A stretch of 52,366 nucleotides of DNA from NCBI GenBank assembly GCA_023231475.1, contig JALJEE010000706.1, positions 1-52,366 of the forward strand, in the 5' to 3' direction. Under the pieces are notes generated by a model that had not been told where the DNA came from, did no database searches, and saw nothing but the letters and a program-made list of their open reading frames with translations. This stretch comes from Seison nebaliae (Eukaryota > Rotifera > Pararotatoria > Seisonacea > Seisonidae). The position numbers and the translations under genes are program-made. Numbering within the stretch: position 1 is the first letter of the stretch; each line of letters begins with the position of its first letter. Of this stretch, positions 11,800-20,694 are shown in pieces.

Positions 11800-12158
11800 G
11801 GACAGTTCTCAACCCAATTTTATTTATTTTGTTAAATTCTCAACCCTAACACAATTCACTATTCATTATAAATGTCGTCAATTTCAGAAAGGACAGAGAA
11901 AATATTGTTATCAATCAGGTATTGTATATCAGAAGGGCGAATCAATGCAAAAATATACCTTACAATTGTCAATTTTTTTTTCTGGGTTACTGACGGATAT
12001 ACAGCCTTTTTATAAGATTCTATAAATATAGAATAAGACAGTTCAATTTTTTTGTCGCACAGTGTTATTATTGTCCTAATTACTAATAGTCGTTATATTA
12101 CTAAATATTGTTCCATAAATAACTGTTTCCAATATACATTTAGGGTTGAGAACTGTCC
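11800..12158. repeat. MITE-like segment with 16-bp inverted repeats
   Basis: The 16-mer ggacagttctcaaccc at 11800-11815 recurs as its exact reverse complement at 12143-12158, 359 bp outer edge to outer edge. Diverged direct copies of the same core lie at 11763-11778 and about 11844-11857, so the left end carries subterminal repeats. There is no coding capacity inside. The arrangement fits a non-autonomous DNA transposon or its remnant. I did not find a clear target-site duplication. Confidence 0.6.
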
Positions 12159-12737
12159 CGATACCGGTTTGCCAATTTCCGTGGTCACTCTGCACAAAGT
12201 CAATCATAGGCGTTATACGAAACAAAGAAATTCCTAGTAGGAATTTCCTACCAAACAAAATTCGCAGGAGAATATTATTACATCATCGATCGTTCTCCTT
12301 GTTGCCTTTTGAGAGGTATGTGTCTCTAATCGATATTATCAGTAATCAATAATTTTTATGCTTTGTGAATAATATGAAATGTGGTTCAATATTTCATCAT
12401 TATTATTGTTCAATAAACATAGTGCAGAGCAGAGGATTCGTATTATTATCCTTTATAACATGTACTTCCCAAACATATCGAAGACCTCTCAAAAATTTAA
12501 TTCTCCAATGGTATTTTTGGAATGATAAAGGAAGACGGGTATTATTAGTTGGAGTACCACTACACGGATAACTAAAATAATTGGAAAAGTGAACTATTAA
12601 CCTTAAATAATTCACAGAAAAATGAAAAAATTCCCAATTTCCGAGAAATACGACATTTGAAAGTGAAGATGATTGAAGCAAATCTTGATGAAAGTATTTG
12701 GTTCAAAGTGATGTTGTATCTTTCTCTGAACGAAAAT

Positions 12738-13262
12738 TGGCTAGAAAACAATTTAGATATGCCGTAAGAGATCTGTTGAGGCGAAATGAAGCAGAGGTCT
12801 TCGCTGAGTTAGTGGATAATAATAATTCTGCGAAATTCTAGTCTCTCATGTGTAGAAAGAGTCAACATTCCACTAATTCTATTCAAATGAATTTGTTCGT
12901 AAACTACTTTCGTTCCTCTATGTACGATCCTTCCATTTCACCAAGACAAGAAGAATCATCTCTCGCAAATCAATCTGGTTCGTTCAATGAAGTTGCTGTT
13001 ACGGAATTCAAGTCTGCACTATCTTGCATGGACTTAGTTAAATCGCATGGTGTCGATGATTGGTGTCTCAAGTTGGTATCTGGACTTGATGATACGTCGA
13101 TTCCGTTTCCATCATTCCTGTTTATAAAGGATATGGTAAACCTTTGTCTGATGTCAACTGGTATCTGCTAATAATCATCTTCTATTACCTGCATGAGATA
13201 TTACCAGAAATTATTTGAAGGAAACTTATTACCAATTGAACTAGTTCTAGAACTGATACGTA
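12738..13262 (+). pseudogene. Broken LINE-type (non-LTR) retrotransposon fragment
   Basis: From about 12738 the translation runs QFRYAVRDLLRRNEAE, then AELVDNNNSAKF, an in-frame stop where non-LTR elements normally have Trp, then SLMCRKSQHS. This is the usual linker before the reverse-transcriptase domain. It continues to ALSCMDLVKSHGVDDWCLKL, matching the RT motif in which a conserved Lys-Ser-x-Gly-x-Asp is followed by the partner strand. A frame change near 13095 is needed to reach IIPVYKGYGKPLSDVNW, matching the conserved PxYK...Y motif. A stop codon plus a frameshift mean it is dead. Only the N-terminal part of the RT remains; no YxDD box is visible. Confidence 0.75.
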
Positions 13263-13558
13263 AGATAATTTTATTTATTTATCGTTATTTCCTTGGAGGG
13301 TTATAAATTTTTCGTTAGGCATATATAAAAAGAGAATGATCTCGACAAGGAAAATAGATGGAAATATTAATTAGAAAGATTAACTAGATTCTTTTAATCG
13401 AAGATGAATTGAAAATTTGCATATAATATTTTTGCGTAAAAAAATAAATCGATTAAAAAAAGAAAGATATACTGAAATGGAATTTTCTAATAAGTTCTGA
13501 AATCAATATATTCCGGAATAAATAAATAAATAGTTTTCAATTTTTCTTCAGAAATAAT

Positions 13559-14812
13559 TTATTGTTTATTTGCATGTGCTCGAATCCACGTCTGTTGTTT
13601 TTCGTCCACTGAACGAACTTTCCTTTTCCATCCATTAAGAAGATCGGTATAACTAGTTTCATCGAACTTTTCAATAAATTCCGTTTTCTTATCTTCCATA
13701 ACTTTTATCTCTTGTATGAGAACTTGACGGAAACGATCTCCCGTATCACATGAATCGACTGATTTGAATCCAGCCTTCTCCAACAATTCTCCATATTCTT
13801 TCGGTGTGGTTAAAGTGTAGCCACGTTGTTTGACATATGCACTGAATTCGTCGTTCCATTCATTTCCTGCATGACCATAATCTGTTATTAATAATTCGCC
13901 GGTGGGTTTCAACCATTTATTGAATCGTTGGAATAATGTCAATTTATCTTTGATGTGGAGGATGGCATCGCGCGAATAGATGAGATCGAATGCTTCCGCT
14001 CCATATTCCACTTTCATCACATCGGCAACATCATAAATTATTTTGAAATTCTTCGACGCTTTTCGAGCCACATCGATCATGTTATAAGACAAGTCGATTC
14101 CGACGATTTCAATGTCCAATTCTTTCGAGAGATATTCATCACCTCCTCCAATACCACAACCAACGTCTAATAATCGAGGGCGACGGTTTTCACGGAACTT
14201 CGAACGGAAATTTTTTAAATATTTTTTCATTAATTCTTCCGTCGTTTCTTTGCCGCCGGTGGATACGAATCCTTCTCCAAACATAAATTCATATTTGAGA
14301 ATTGATGGCATTTTGTATTGTTGATGATCAAGAAAATGTTGAAATGATTTGTGATCGGCGAATTTCTTCGAACTCACTTCTCGTTTCTCATAGACACACG
14401 TCACATTCTTTTCTCTCTCATCCAAATGTTCATGAATGACATCGAGAACGTAATTGACAGATTGAGTTGTCTCAATTTCATTTTTAATATATTCCAATTT
14501 TCGACTGATATCCAATAATTCTAATGATTTATTTTTGGAAGATAAAATTATTATGAATCTCCCACCACATTTCACCTTCTCCACCGGTTTCTTCACCAAC
14601 TCATTCGTAATCTCGTCCGTGTTGCTGGTGTCTTTCTCATAAATGAAAATATCGAACAATTTCTCAGACGATTGATCGGAGGAGGTTGTCGTCGTTGTTC
14701 CAGAAAGGAACGGTGCCAATAACGATTTCGTTCTTTCATTCTCACCATCATATTGAACTTCTGTGTTGGGGGAGATGTATGAAGTGATATTCATGATCTG
14801 CTGATTCATCAT
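13559..14812 (-). CDS. pmt-2: Phosphoethanolamine N-methyltransferase, PMT-2 type
   Basis: A 417-residue single-exon gene. It uses S-adenosylmethionine to methylate phosphoethanolamine intermediates toward phosphocholine. The C-terminal two-thirds is the methyltransferase. Motif I is LLDVGCGIGGGDEYL (about residues 215-230), with the acidic ribose-binding end of strand 2 at VGIDLS. The post-I region reads FDLIYSRDAILHIKDK, and LLITDYGHAGNEW follows. These match nematode PMT-2 and the C-terminal half of plant PEAMTs. The N-terminal 150 residues lack any SAM-binding motif, as in C. elegans PMT-2, where the first domain is vestigial; such enzymes do the later methylations. A PMT-1 partner for the first methylation is not in the window. 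ATG and a second in-frame ATG are adjacent; the first is taken. Confidence 0.92.
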   Translation of the reverse strand: MMNQQIMNITSYISPNTEVQYDGENERTKSLLAPFLSGTTTTTSSDQSSEKLFDIFIYEKDTSNTDEITNELVKKPVEKVKCGGRFIIILSSKNKSLELLDISRKLEYIKNEIETTQSVNYVLDVIHEHLDEREKNVTCVYEKREVSSKKFADHKSFQHFLDHQQYKMPSILKYEFMFGEGFVSTGGKETTEELMKKYLKNFRSKFRENRRPRLLDVGCGIGGGDEYLSKELDIEIVGIDLSYNMIDVARKASKNFKIIYDVADVMKVEYGAEAFDLIYSRDAILHIKDKLTLFQRFNKWLKPTGELLITDYGHAGNEWNDEFSAYVKQRGYTLTTPKEYGELLEKAGFKSVDSCDTGDRFRQVLIQEIKVMEDKKTEFIEKFDETSYTDLLNGWKRKVRSVDEKQQTWIRAHANKQ

Positions 14813-15101
14813 GAGAACGAGAGAGAGAAGAAGTTTTTAATGTATGAATTTAATTTAAAAATTTTTTTTTACAATTAAATTTTTTTTTTCATTAAATTTA
14901 TGAAAGAAATTTTCATTCTCTTTTCATTCTTCCAACATCATTCGTCGAATGTGATAGAAACATCGAAAGAAAAAGGAAGAGAGAGAAAGAGAGAAAAAAA
15001 AACTTTGAACTTACATCATTCGATAAAATTTCAAATTATTAATTTTGTTATTGTTGTTGTTGCTGTTGTTGTTAATCTTTCGTTCTCTTTTTCTCTATTA
15101 T

Positions 15102-15857
15102 TTATTCGTCTGATTCGTCATCTATCCAATCTGCATCATCTTCCTCGTCCTCAATCATCTCCTCTTCCTCCTCCTCCTCCTCATCATCATCATCATCATC
15201 ATCTTCTTCTTCTTCGTCCGATATCTGCTGACTTTTCTTTCCTCTCACCATATCAGACGTAAACATCGAATTATTCATTCCAATTAAATCAAATTCATTC
15301 GAATCCGTTTTATTCGGATCGAATATCATCTGCGTTTGAGCGACAACATTCTTCATGACAGATGCATTCTTCTTACTCCTCATTCGTCGATGAATTATAT
15401 AATCGATCATTTTACCTTTAAACTTTTTTTAGTGGAAAAAATGAAAGAAAGTTAGAAAAGAAAAAAATTTAACTTTTCTTCCATTCAATTCTATTAAATA
15501 ATTTCCAGTCAAGTTACATTTCTCTAAAATTTTAAAATCACTTCTCCGACACTCTTCATTCACGCTCACATCCTCATCCATCAATGGCGACAATGATGGG
15601 GAAACTGACGATTTTGTCGATGATGTCACACATCTTTCATTCTCATCAATTGACGTCTCATTTACCGTTAGACGGCCAATTGATTCCGTTACCATCGACT
15701 GTTTCGAATGGTGAGGTCTCGTATAATTCGCCTGATTCATTTTAATGTTTTTCGTGAATTCTCCGTTATTAATTCCGAAGAAAGACATTGTGAAGAAATC
15801 ATTTTCTTCGCTTTCAATCGTTTCCCATTCATCATCTTCTTCTACAATTCGCTCCAT
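15102..15857 (-). CDS. Acidic-tailed protein, two exons, unknown function
   Basis: Exons 15474-15857 and 15102-15422 join in phase (intron of 51 bp, donor GTTAAA) into 234 residues. The N-terminal part is Ser/Thr/Asn-rich. The junction region LTGNYLIELNGRK then FKGKMIDYIIHRRM looks like a folded or helical conserved core. The last about 40 residues are almost entirely Asp and Glu, an acidic tail typical of chromatin, histone-chaperone or ribosome-biogenesis proteins. The DNA encoding the tail is a TCC/TCA-type microsatellite, so tail length is probably variable. I do not recognise the family. The gene lies 290 bp upstream of PMT on the same strand. Confidence 0.6.
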
Positions 15858-16724
15858 TTCTTTTGAGGATGAGACGAATAAATCGAACGATCTCCTATCG
15901 AACCACAATTAGTTTAGATAAAATTATGACAATTTTTTGAATCATCTAAATTTCTTTAATTTTCATTTGAAGCCTATTACATCCCCAAACCATCACTTCT
16001 ACATCGTCTATCAACTTTTAATAATTTATAACGATTTGTAATTTTTTCCATTATATTTGTATTATAAAACATTTTTTCTTATTTTTTTTTTTTACTATTC
16101 ATGTCAAATCCCCGCAATTTAATGGAATAAATTGGATTTAATTAATAATTTTAATAAATCAATTTATTTAAAATTTTTTTTTAATTAAAAAGAAAAAATG
16201 AAAACTTTTTAAAGGAGTTGTTTAAAATAAGATTCGTACCAGGCATAATAAAATCCTTGAATTAATCCTTGGAACGTAGGAATTAATGTCGAAATTTGAT
16301 GACATCGATAATGCCTCCTCTAGCGAAGGCGGACAATTTAACGAGTAATAACGGCAGAAAAATTGGAGAGGCGACGAGAAGTTCTCACGGAACTGGGAAA
16401 GTTGAATTACGAACAGAATCAACTACTTTCAGATACCTCTGTACTAGGAGTAGTGATAAAGTAGTCAGTTCGCAGATTGTGAACATAAATGCTCTATTAA
16501 AAGGCTTATGACATCCAAGCATCATCCGAATTGTTCAATTATACAACGATGTATATGGACGATCAAGACAACGTAATAATTTTTCGGTAAAATTCTTAAT
16601 TTTAATTTATTTTTCTTCAAGTTTATCTCATCAATTTCTAAAGAATTCATATGATTTATAAAAGTTTCATAAAATATTTCAATTAATAAATTTTAGTATT
16701 TTGAAATTATTCACGTAATATTAC
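15858..16724. other. Intergenic, possible unmodelled exon
   Basis: Mostly AT-rich with homopolymer runs. On the minus strand at about 16,200-16,560 there are short open stretches, including one that ends QGLIQGFYYAWYESYF before a stop. I could not connect them into a credible gene because in-frame stops intervene, so this may be a pseudogene or an unresolved spliced gene. Confidence 0.35.
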
Positions 16725-17210
16725 TCATTCCCTAGCGAGGTCTAATGATTCTGCGATGAAATATACCATAAACACTAAGACTACGGCTGTGAAGAGTATT
16801 AAGAGTTCACTTGGTTTGTTCTTAAACTCAACATCTTTCTTACTCCTTGCTATATTCTTAATCTGCATGTGTGTTTGAATTCCAACATCAATCTCTTTTT
16901 TTTCTTCCTTAATTTTAGTTTCGATCGAGTTCGATTTTAATTCATCTTTTTCTCTCATTAATTCCAAATCAGTTAAACCAATCTTATTCATTTGGTCCGA
17001 TTGATTCTTAGAATGATTGTTGGCTGAATGCGATATAGCTAATTCTGTAAGTGTTTTATAATTTGACCTGTCTTCAGTCCAACGCTCCTTCTCCCCAAGA
17101 ATTTTTCCATTTAACCAACTAATTTGTTTCGAAAGCATTTTTATTCGGGTTGACTGATTGTTTAATCTCTCTTTACATTCATAATCCCAACCAATTTTCC
17201 TTGACGACAT
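16725..17210 (-). CDS. Coiled-coil tail-anchored membrane protein
   Basis: 161 residues from the ATG at 17210 (MSSRKIGWDYECKERL); the open frame upstream has no ATG. The body is polar and helical with heptad-like spacing around residues 15-60 and a Lys/Glu-rich segment around 100-125. A single hydrophobic stretch starts near LLILFTAVVLVFMVYF and is followed by only about eight residues, including Asp, Arg and Glu. This is the layout of a tail-anchored protein facing the cytosol. It is not an obvious SNARE: I see no conserved zero-layer residue in register. Candidates include an ER or mitochondrial adaptor; function unknown. Confidence 0.6.
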   Translation of the reverse strand: MSSRKIGWDYECKERLNNQSTRIKMLSKQISWLNGKILGEKERWTEDRSNYKTLTELAISHSANNHSKNQSDQMNKIGLTDLELMREKDELKSNSIETKIKEEKKEIDVGIQTHMQIKNIARSKKDVEFKNKPSELLILFTAVVLVFMVYFIAESLDLARE

Positions 17211-17869
17211 CGTTAGAATAGCAAAAGTTTCAATTAAAGAATAATTTAATAGCAATTGAAATATATTGAAAGAAATCGTAATATATATATATCCAACTAT
17301 GGTAGTTAAATGAAAAATTAAAAATGAAAATTTAAACAATTTTTCATTTTTCAATTGGATGACAATCGAAAGGAGATCGATGAAATGTGCACAGTTTGTA
17401 GTGCGTTCAAAGGCAACTAAGCACTATTATTAACTATTACGTATGTATCTGAAAAAATAATGAAAGTTTACCCACTAACCTTTTCGATACTGATAATTTC
17501 AATAAATTCAATAATAAAATAATTTCAACTATAGTTTACTATTGACTCGGAAATACGAAAAAATAATTTTTCAAAAATGTTCAATAATTTCGTTTTTGAA
17601 TATTGAATATTTTAAAATAAATTGATAATAAACATAAAAAAAATTCATGATAATTAAACGTTTAAAAATGAAGTGATGGGAAAATGTTGTAGTTGATTGA
17701 TTGAGTGAGATAATTAAACTGTTGACTTGTTTTTGTTTAGAAGATAATGTGATGCAATATCCAATAATTTTTATTGAAGATAACAATAAGAAAATTGGAA
17801 TTTGATTTTAGTTCAAGAATTAATTAATTTCAACGTAAATATATACTATCATTCGATGAAAGGGAATAA

Positions 17870-20371
17870 TCAAGCATGAGTGATGAATGGAACCGATTGA
17901 AGATAAGTGCAAATCAATGTAATAATTTGAGCATTATCGGGAAATTTAGTTCTCAAATTCTCTTTCATCACCTTCGTAATGAAATACAATCGTTCTTTGA
18001 TGAGTTGAAATGGAGTTCGTTGATATAGGAAATATTCTCCAATAGTTGGATCGGTGGTGAAGAAATGATATAAATTATCACCTTCTTTATGAAGATTCAT
18101 TTTGTGGATGAGTTGAAATGATCGATACATTCGTAGTAGATTATCAGCCACATCTCGAGTAATTGCACATTTCGCTTTGATTAGTTTCCGCTCGATGATT
18201 GTCCGAATCGGTTTATTTTCTTCGATGGCGTCATATTTCTCAATGAGAAGTAACGGTTTCGTTCGTTCCATCCAACTCTGTCTGATTATTGGTGGTCTCT
18301 TCTTTAATTCGTAATAAGTTTGACGTCCTTTCCTCGTCATATGTCTCGACCAATGACAACGATTTGTACAAACGAAACAATAACCGTTCTCGTCGATGCA
18401 CCAGCAATTGGCCTTCTTTGATGGGTCGTAGATGTCGCACGAAATATGACATGTTTCTTCACAATATCCACAAAAATTTGTTTTCTCTTCAATTTCTTTC
18501 TCTCGTTTGATGATGGTGGATGATGGATAGACGGTGAACTGTTGAAATCCCTTTTCGTTGATAATCGTCGATCTTTTGGCGATTTCAGTCATATTTCTTT
18601 CGATTTCATTCCAGTTAGTCAAAGCCGTCATCAGACGGTCTTTGCACATATGGATTTGATAAAGAAGAAATTGACGTCGCTCATCGACTCGTTTCATTAA
18701 CCGAATATTAATTGTCGTATCCAAATTGTTCAATTGAGAGAAGAAACTACGAAACACTTTCTCCATATTGCCCCATTTGACTCGATTCATCGAATTCCGA
18801 TCAACATACAATTGAGATGGATCATAAACATAAGATTGGAGGTTGGATGACAAAAGATTACAATGTTGAATCAGAATGTTATTCTGATGTAAAGAATTGG
18901 GTGAATTGGTGGATAAGGAAGCGGAAGAGAAAGTGGTTGATAATTTGGAAGGAATAGCCTCATTATCTTGAATGACAAGAATGAGACGTTGATTAATTTG
19001 TTCGTTCATAAACAGACTTTCTAATCGATTCAATAAAAGAACATCCTCCTTCACAATCGTATCATTCTCTAATCGTACGACGATTAATAAGGCGTTAATA
19101 TGATTCTTTTGACAAAGAATTCTACAAATGTCATTATCTAATCGATTCACATAATAATAATCGAGAACATCATCCGAATTCTTATCAGGATCGTTACTCA
19201 ATTCCATCTTATTTCTCAACGTTCTCTCATTCTTATTCACCGAACGATTAAATTGACTTCTCGGCAGTCGTTTCACTTTATTCGAATTATTCTCATTCAT
19301 CACATTCATTAATCGCATCTTCTCATCCTCCACTCTTACCAATTCCCTCATATTCACATAAGCGATATCGATATTATATCCGTGACCATATTCCACTCCA
19401 TAAAGATTGAAATTTAATGACCGTTTCATCGTATCTAATTCATAAAGTCGAAATCGGAAATCGTCATTACTGTTCACTTTAAAGAAACAATTTATCATAG
19501 AATTGAGGAAATCTTTCCCGTCATCATGATGATTCGTTAGAATCATTACCGTTCGCTTGATATCGATATCGTGATTGAAATCTGGTTTCAAATTGAAATC
19601 GCCACAACTCATCACATTCTTCTCTTTCATTTCATCACCAGTCGTTGTTGTAGTTGTGGTGGTGGTGGTGGTAGTAGTTGATTCGGTTGAATTACAACTC
19701 AATTTCTTCACATTCACATTAAATAAGGGAAGTCTTAAGATGCGCAAACGGTTCTTTATCGACACACGGAAACAAGTACGACTTAAGTAGAGGAGAGCAT
19801 TCCGATATTGTGCTTCATCCAGATGAATACTGTGATGTTGGACGAACTCGCTGGAAATACCATATCGCATCCATTTCGAACGGATATGCATTAATCTCCT
19901 CACTTCCTCTTCATTTCGAATCAATAGAAACAATTCGTAATGTGAGAGATGGGCGAAATCGGCTCCATTCCAGAAACAATCATTGGTAAATAAATTTGCC
20001 ACTTTCTGATGATCCGTATTTACCAACAAATTCAACAATTCGAATCGACCTAAACTTTCCAACGATCGATAACCATTTTGAATGTTCTGCTCCTTACTCA
20101 ACCACGAATCGAATCGATACGATAATAAATCGTCTTTAATGATCTTTCTGATCTGATCGAAAGATATTCTCAATAATTTCTCTCCGTCCAACGAAATCTT
20201 TTTCCCCTTCAACTTCTCCACCACCTCCGATAGTTCGTTGTCAATCAACAATTGCTCAATTTCATGAGCCGTTAATGTGGAGAAATGATGAACACCATCC
20301 CAAACACCTTTACCACTTCGAATCTTGTTCTTGATGGGAACGGGATGTTTATTCGAGCTGAGAGAAGACAT
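17870..20371 (-). CDS. Large GTPase-like protein with degenerate P-loop, SAM-like N-terminus and Cys/His-rich motif
   Basis: An 833-residue single-exon protein. Residues 20-95 resemble a SAM domain (TLTAHEIEQLLIDNEL, IRKIIKDDLLSYRF). A run of about 13 threonines lies near 232-245. From about 272 the order matches a poorly characterised animal family of septin/AIG1-like GTPases: a strand plus P-loop position at VMILTNHHDDGKDFLNSMI, then INALLIVVRLENDTI and QRLILVIQDN. The P-loop should read GxxxxGK(S/T) but is NHHDDGKD, so the first Gly and the Ser/Thr are lost; no DxPG switch II motif is visible. At about 634-675 is the family's Cys/His motif (FCGYCEETCHISC, then CWC, CFVC, CHW), probably zinc-binding. 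I infer a pseudo-GTPase scaffold. Confidence 0.7.
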   Translation of the reverse strand: MSSLSSNKHPVPIKNKIRSGKGVWDGVHHFSTLTAHEIEQLLIDNELSEVVEKLKGKKISLDGEKLLRISFDQIRKIIKDDLLSYRFDSWLSKEQNIQNGYRSLESLGRFELLNLLVNTDHQKVANLFTNDCFWNGADFAHLSHYELFLLIRNEEEVRRLMHIRSKWMRYGISSEFVQHHSIHLDEAQYRNALLYLSRTCFRVSIKNRLRILRLPLFNVNVKKLSCNSTESTTTTTTTTTTTTTGDEMKEKNVMSCGDFNLKPDFNHDIDIKRTVMILTNHHDDGKDFLNSMINCFFKVNSNDDFRFRLYELDTMKRSLNFNLYGVEYGHGYNIDIAYVNMRELVRVEDEKMRLMNVMNENNSNKVKRLPRSQFNRSVNKNERTLRNKMELSNDPDKNSDDVLDYYYVNRLDNDICRILCQKNHINALLIVVRLENDTIVKEDVLLLNRLESLFMNEQINQRLILVIQDNEAIPSKLSTTFSSASLSTNSPNSLHQNNILIQHCNLLSSNLQSYVYDPSQLYVDRNSMNRVKWGNMEKVFRSFFSQLNNLDTTINIRLMKRVDERRQFLLYQIHMCKDRLMTALTNWNEIERNMTEIAKRSTIINEKGFQQFTVYPSSTIIKREKEIEEKTNFCGYCEETCHISCDIYDPSKKANCWCIDENGYCFVCTNRCHWSRHMTRKGRQTYYELKKRPPIIRQSWMERTKPLLLIEKYDAIEENKPIRTIIERKLIKAKCAITRDVADNLLRMYRSFQLIHKMNLHKEGDNLYHFFTTDPTIGEYFLYQRTPFQLIKERLYFITKVMKENLRTKFPDNAQIITLICTYLQSVPFITHA

Positions 20372-20694
20372 CTCTTTATGGAATATGGAATATTCTATAA
20401 AAGTCTATTAAATTCAAATAAAATTTCCTCCTTTCTTTCCTTTTGATGAAGTATCGAATATATTCTATCTTAAGATTTTATCCCGTCCAAATTTTTGATA
20501 TGTAAAATGATTGGGAGATTTCGTTTGAATGAACGATAATCGATAGGAAATGATAGTAACTAATTCGAACGAAGAAAACGTATGAAAATGAAAACAAAAT
20601 TATTCTTTATTCATTTCTGACTGACATCAAATGAAATATTCAGTCCTTAAATACCAAAAATAATAAAAAAAAGTGAAATGGAAATGAAAATTTT

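Noticed and set aside
14900-15262. 120-codon plus-strand ORF with Pro/His runs
   Set aside because: Antisense reading of the acidic tail microsatellite of the two-exon gene on the minus strand.
19575-19790. Plus-strand ORF with a long valine run
   Set aside because: Antisense of the threonine run in the GTPase-like gene.
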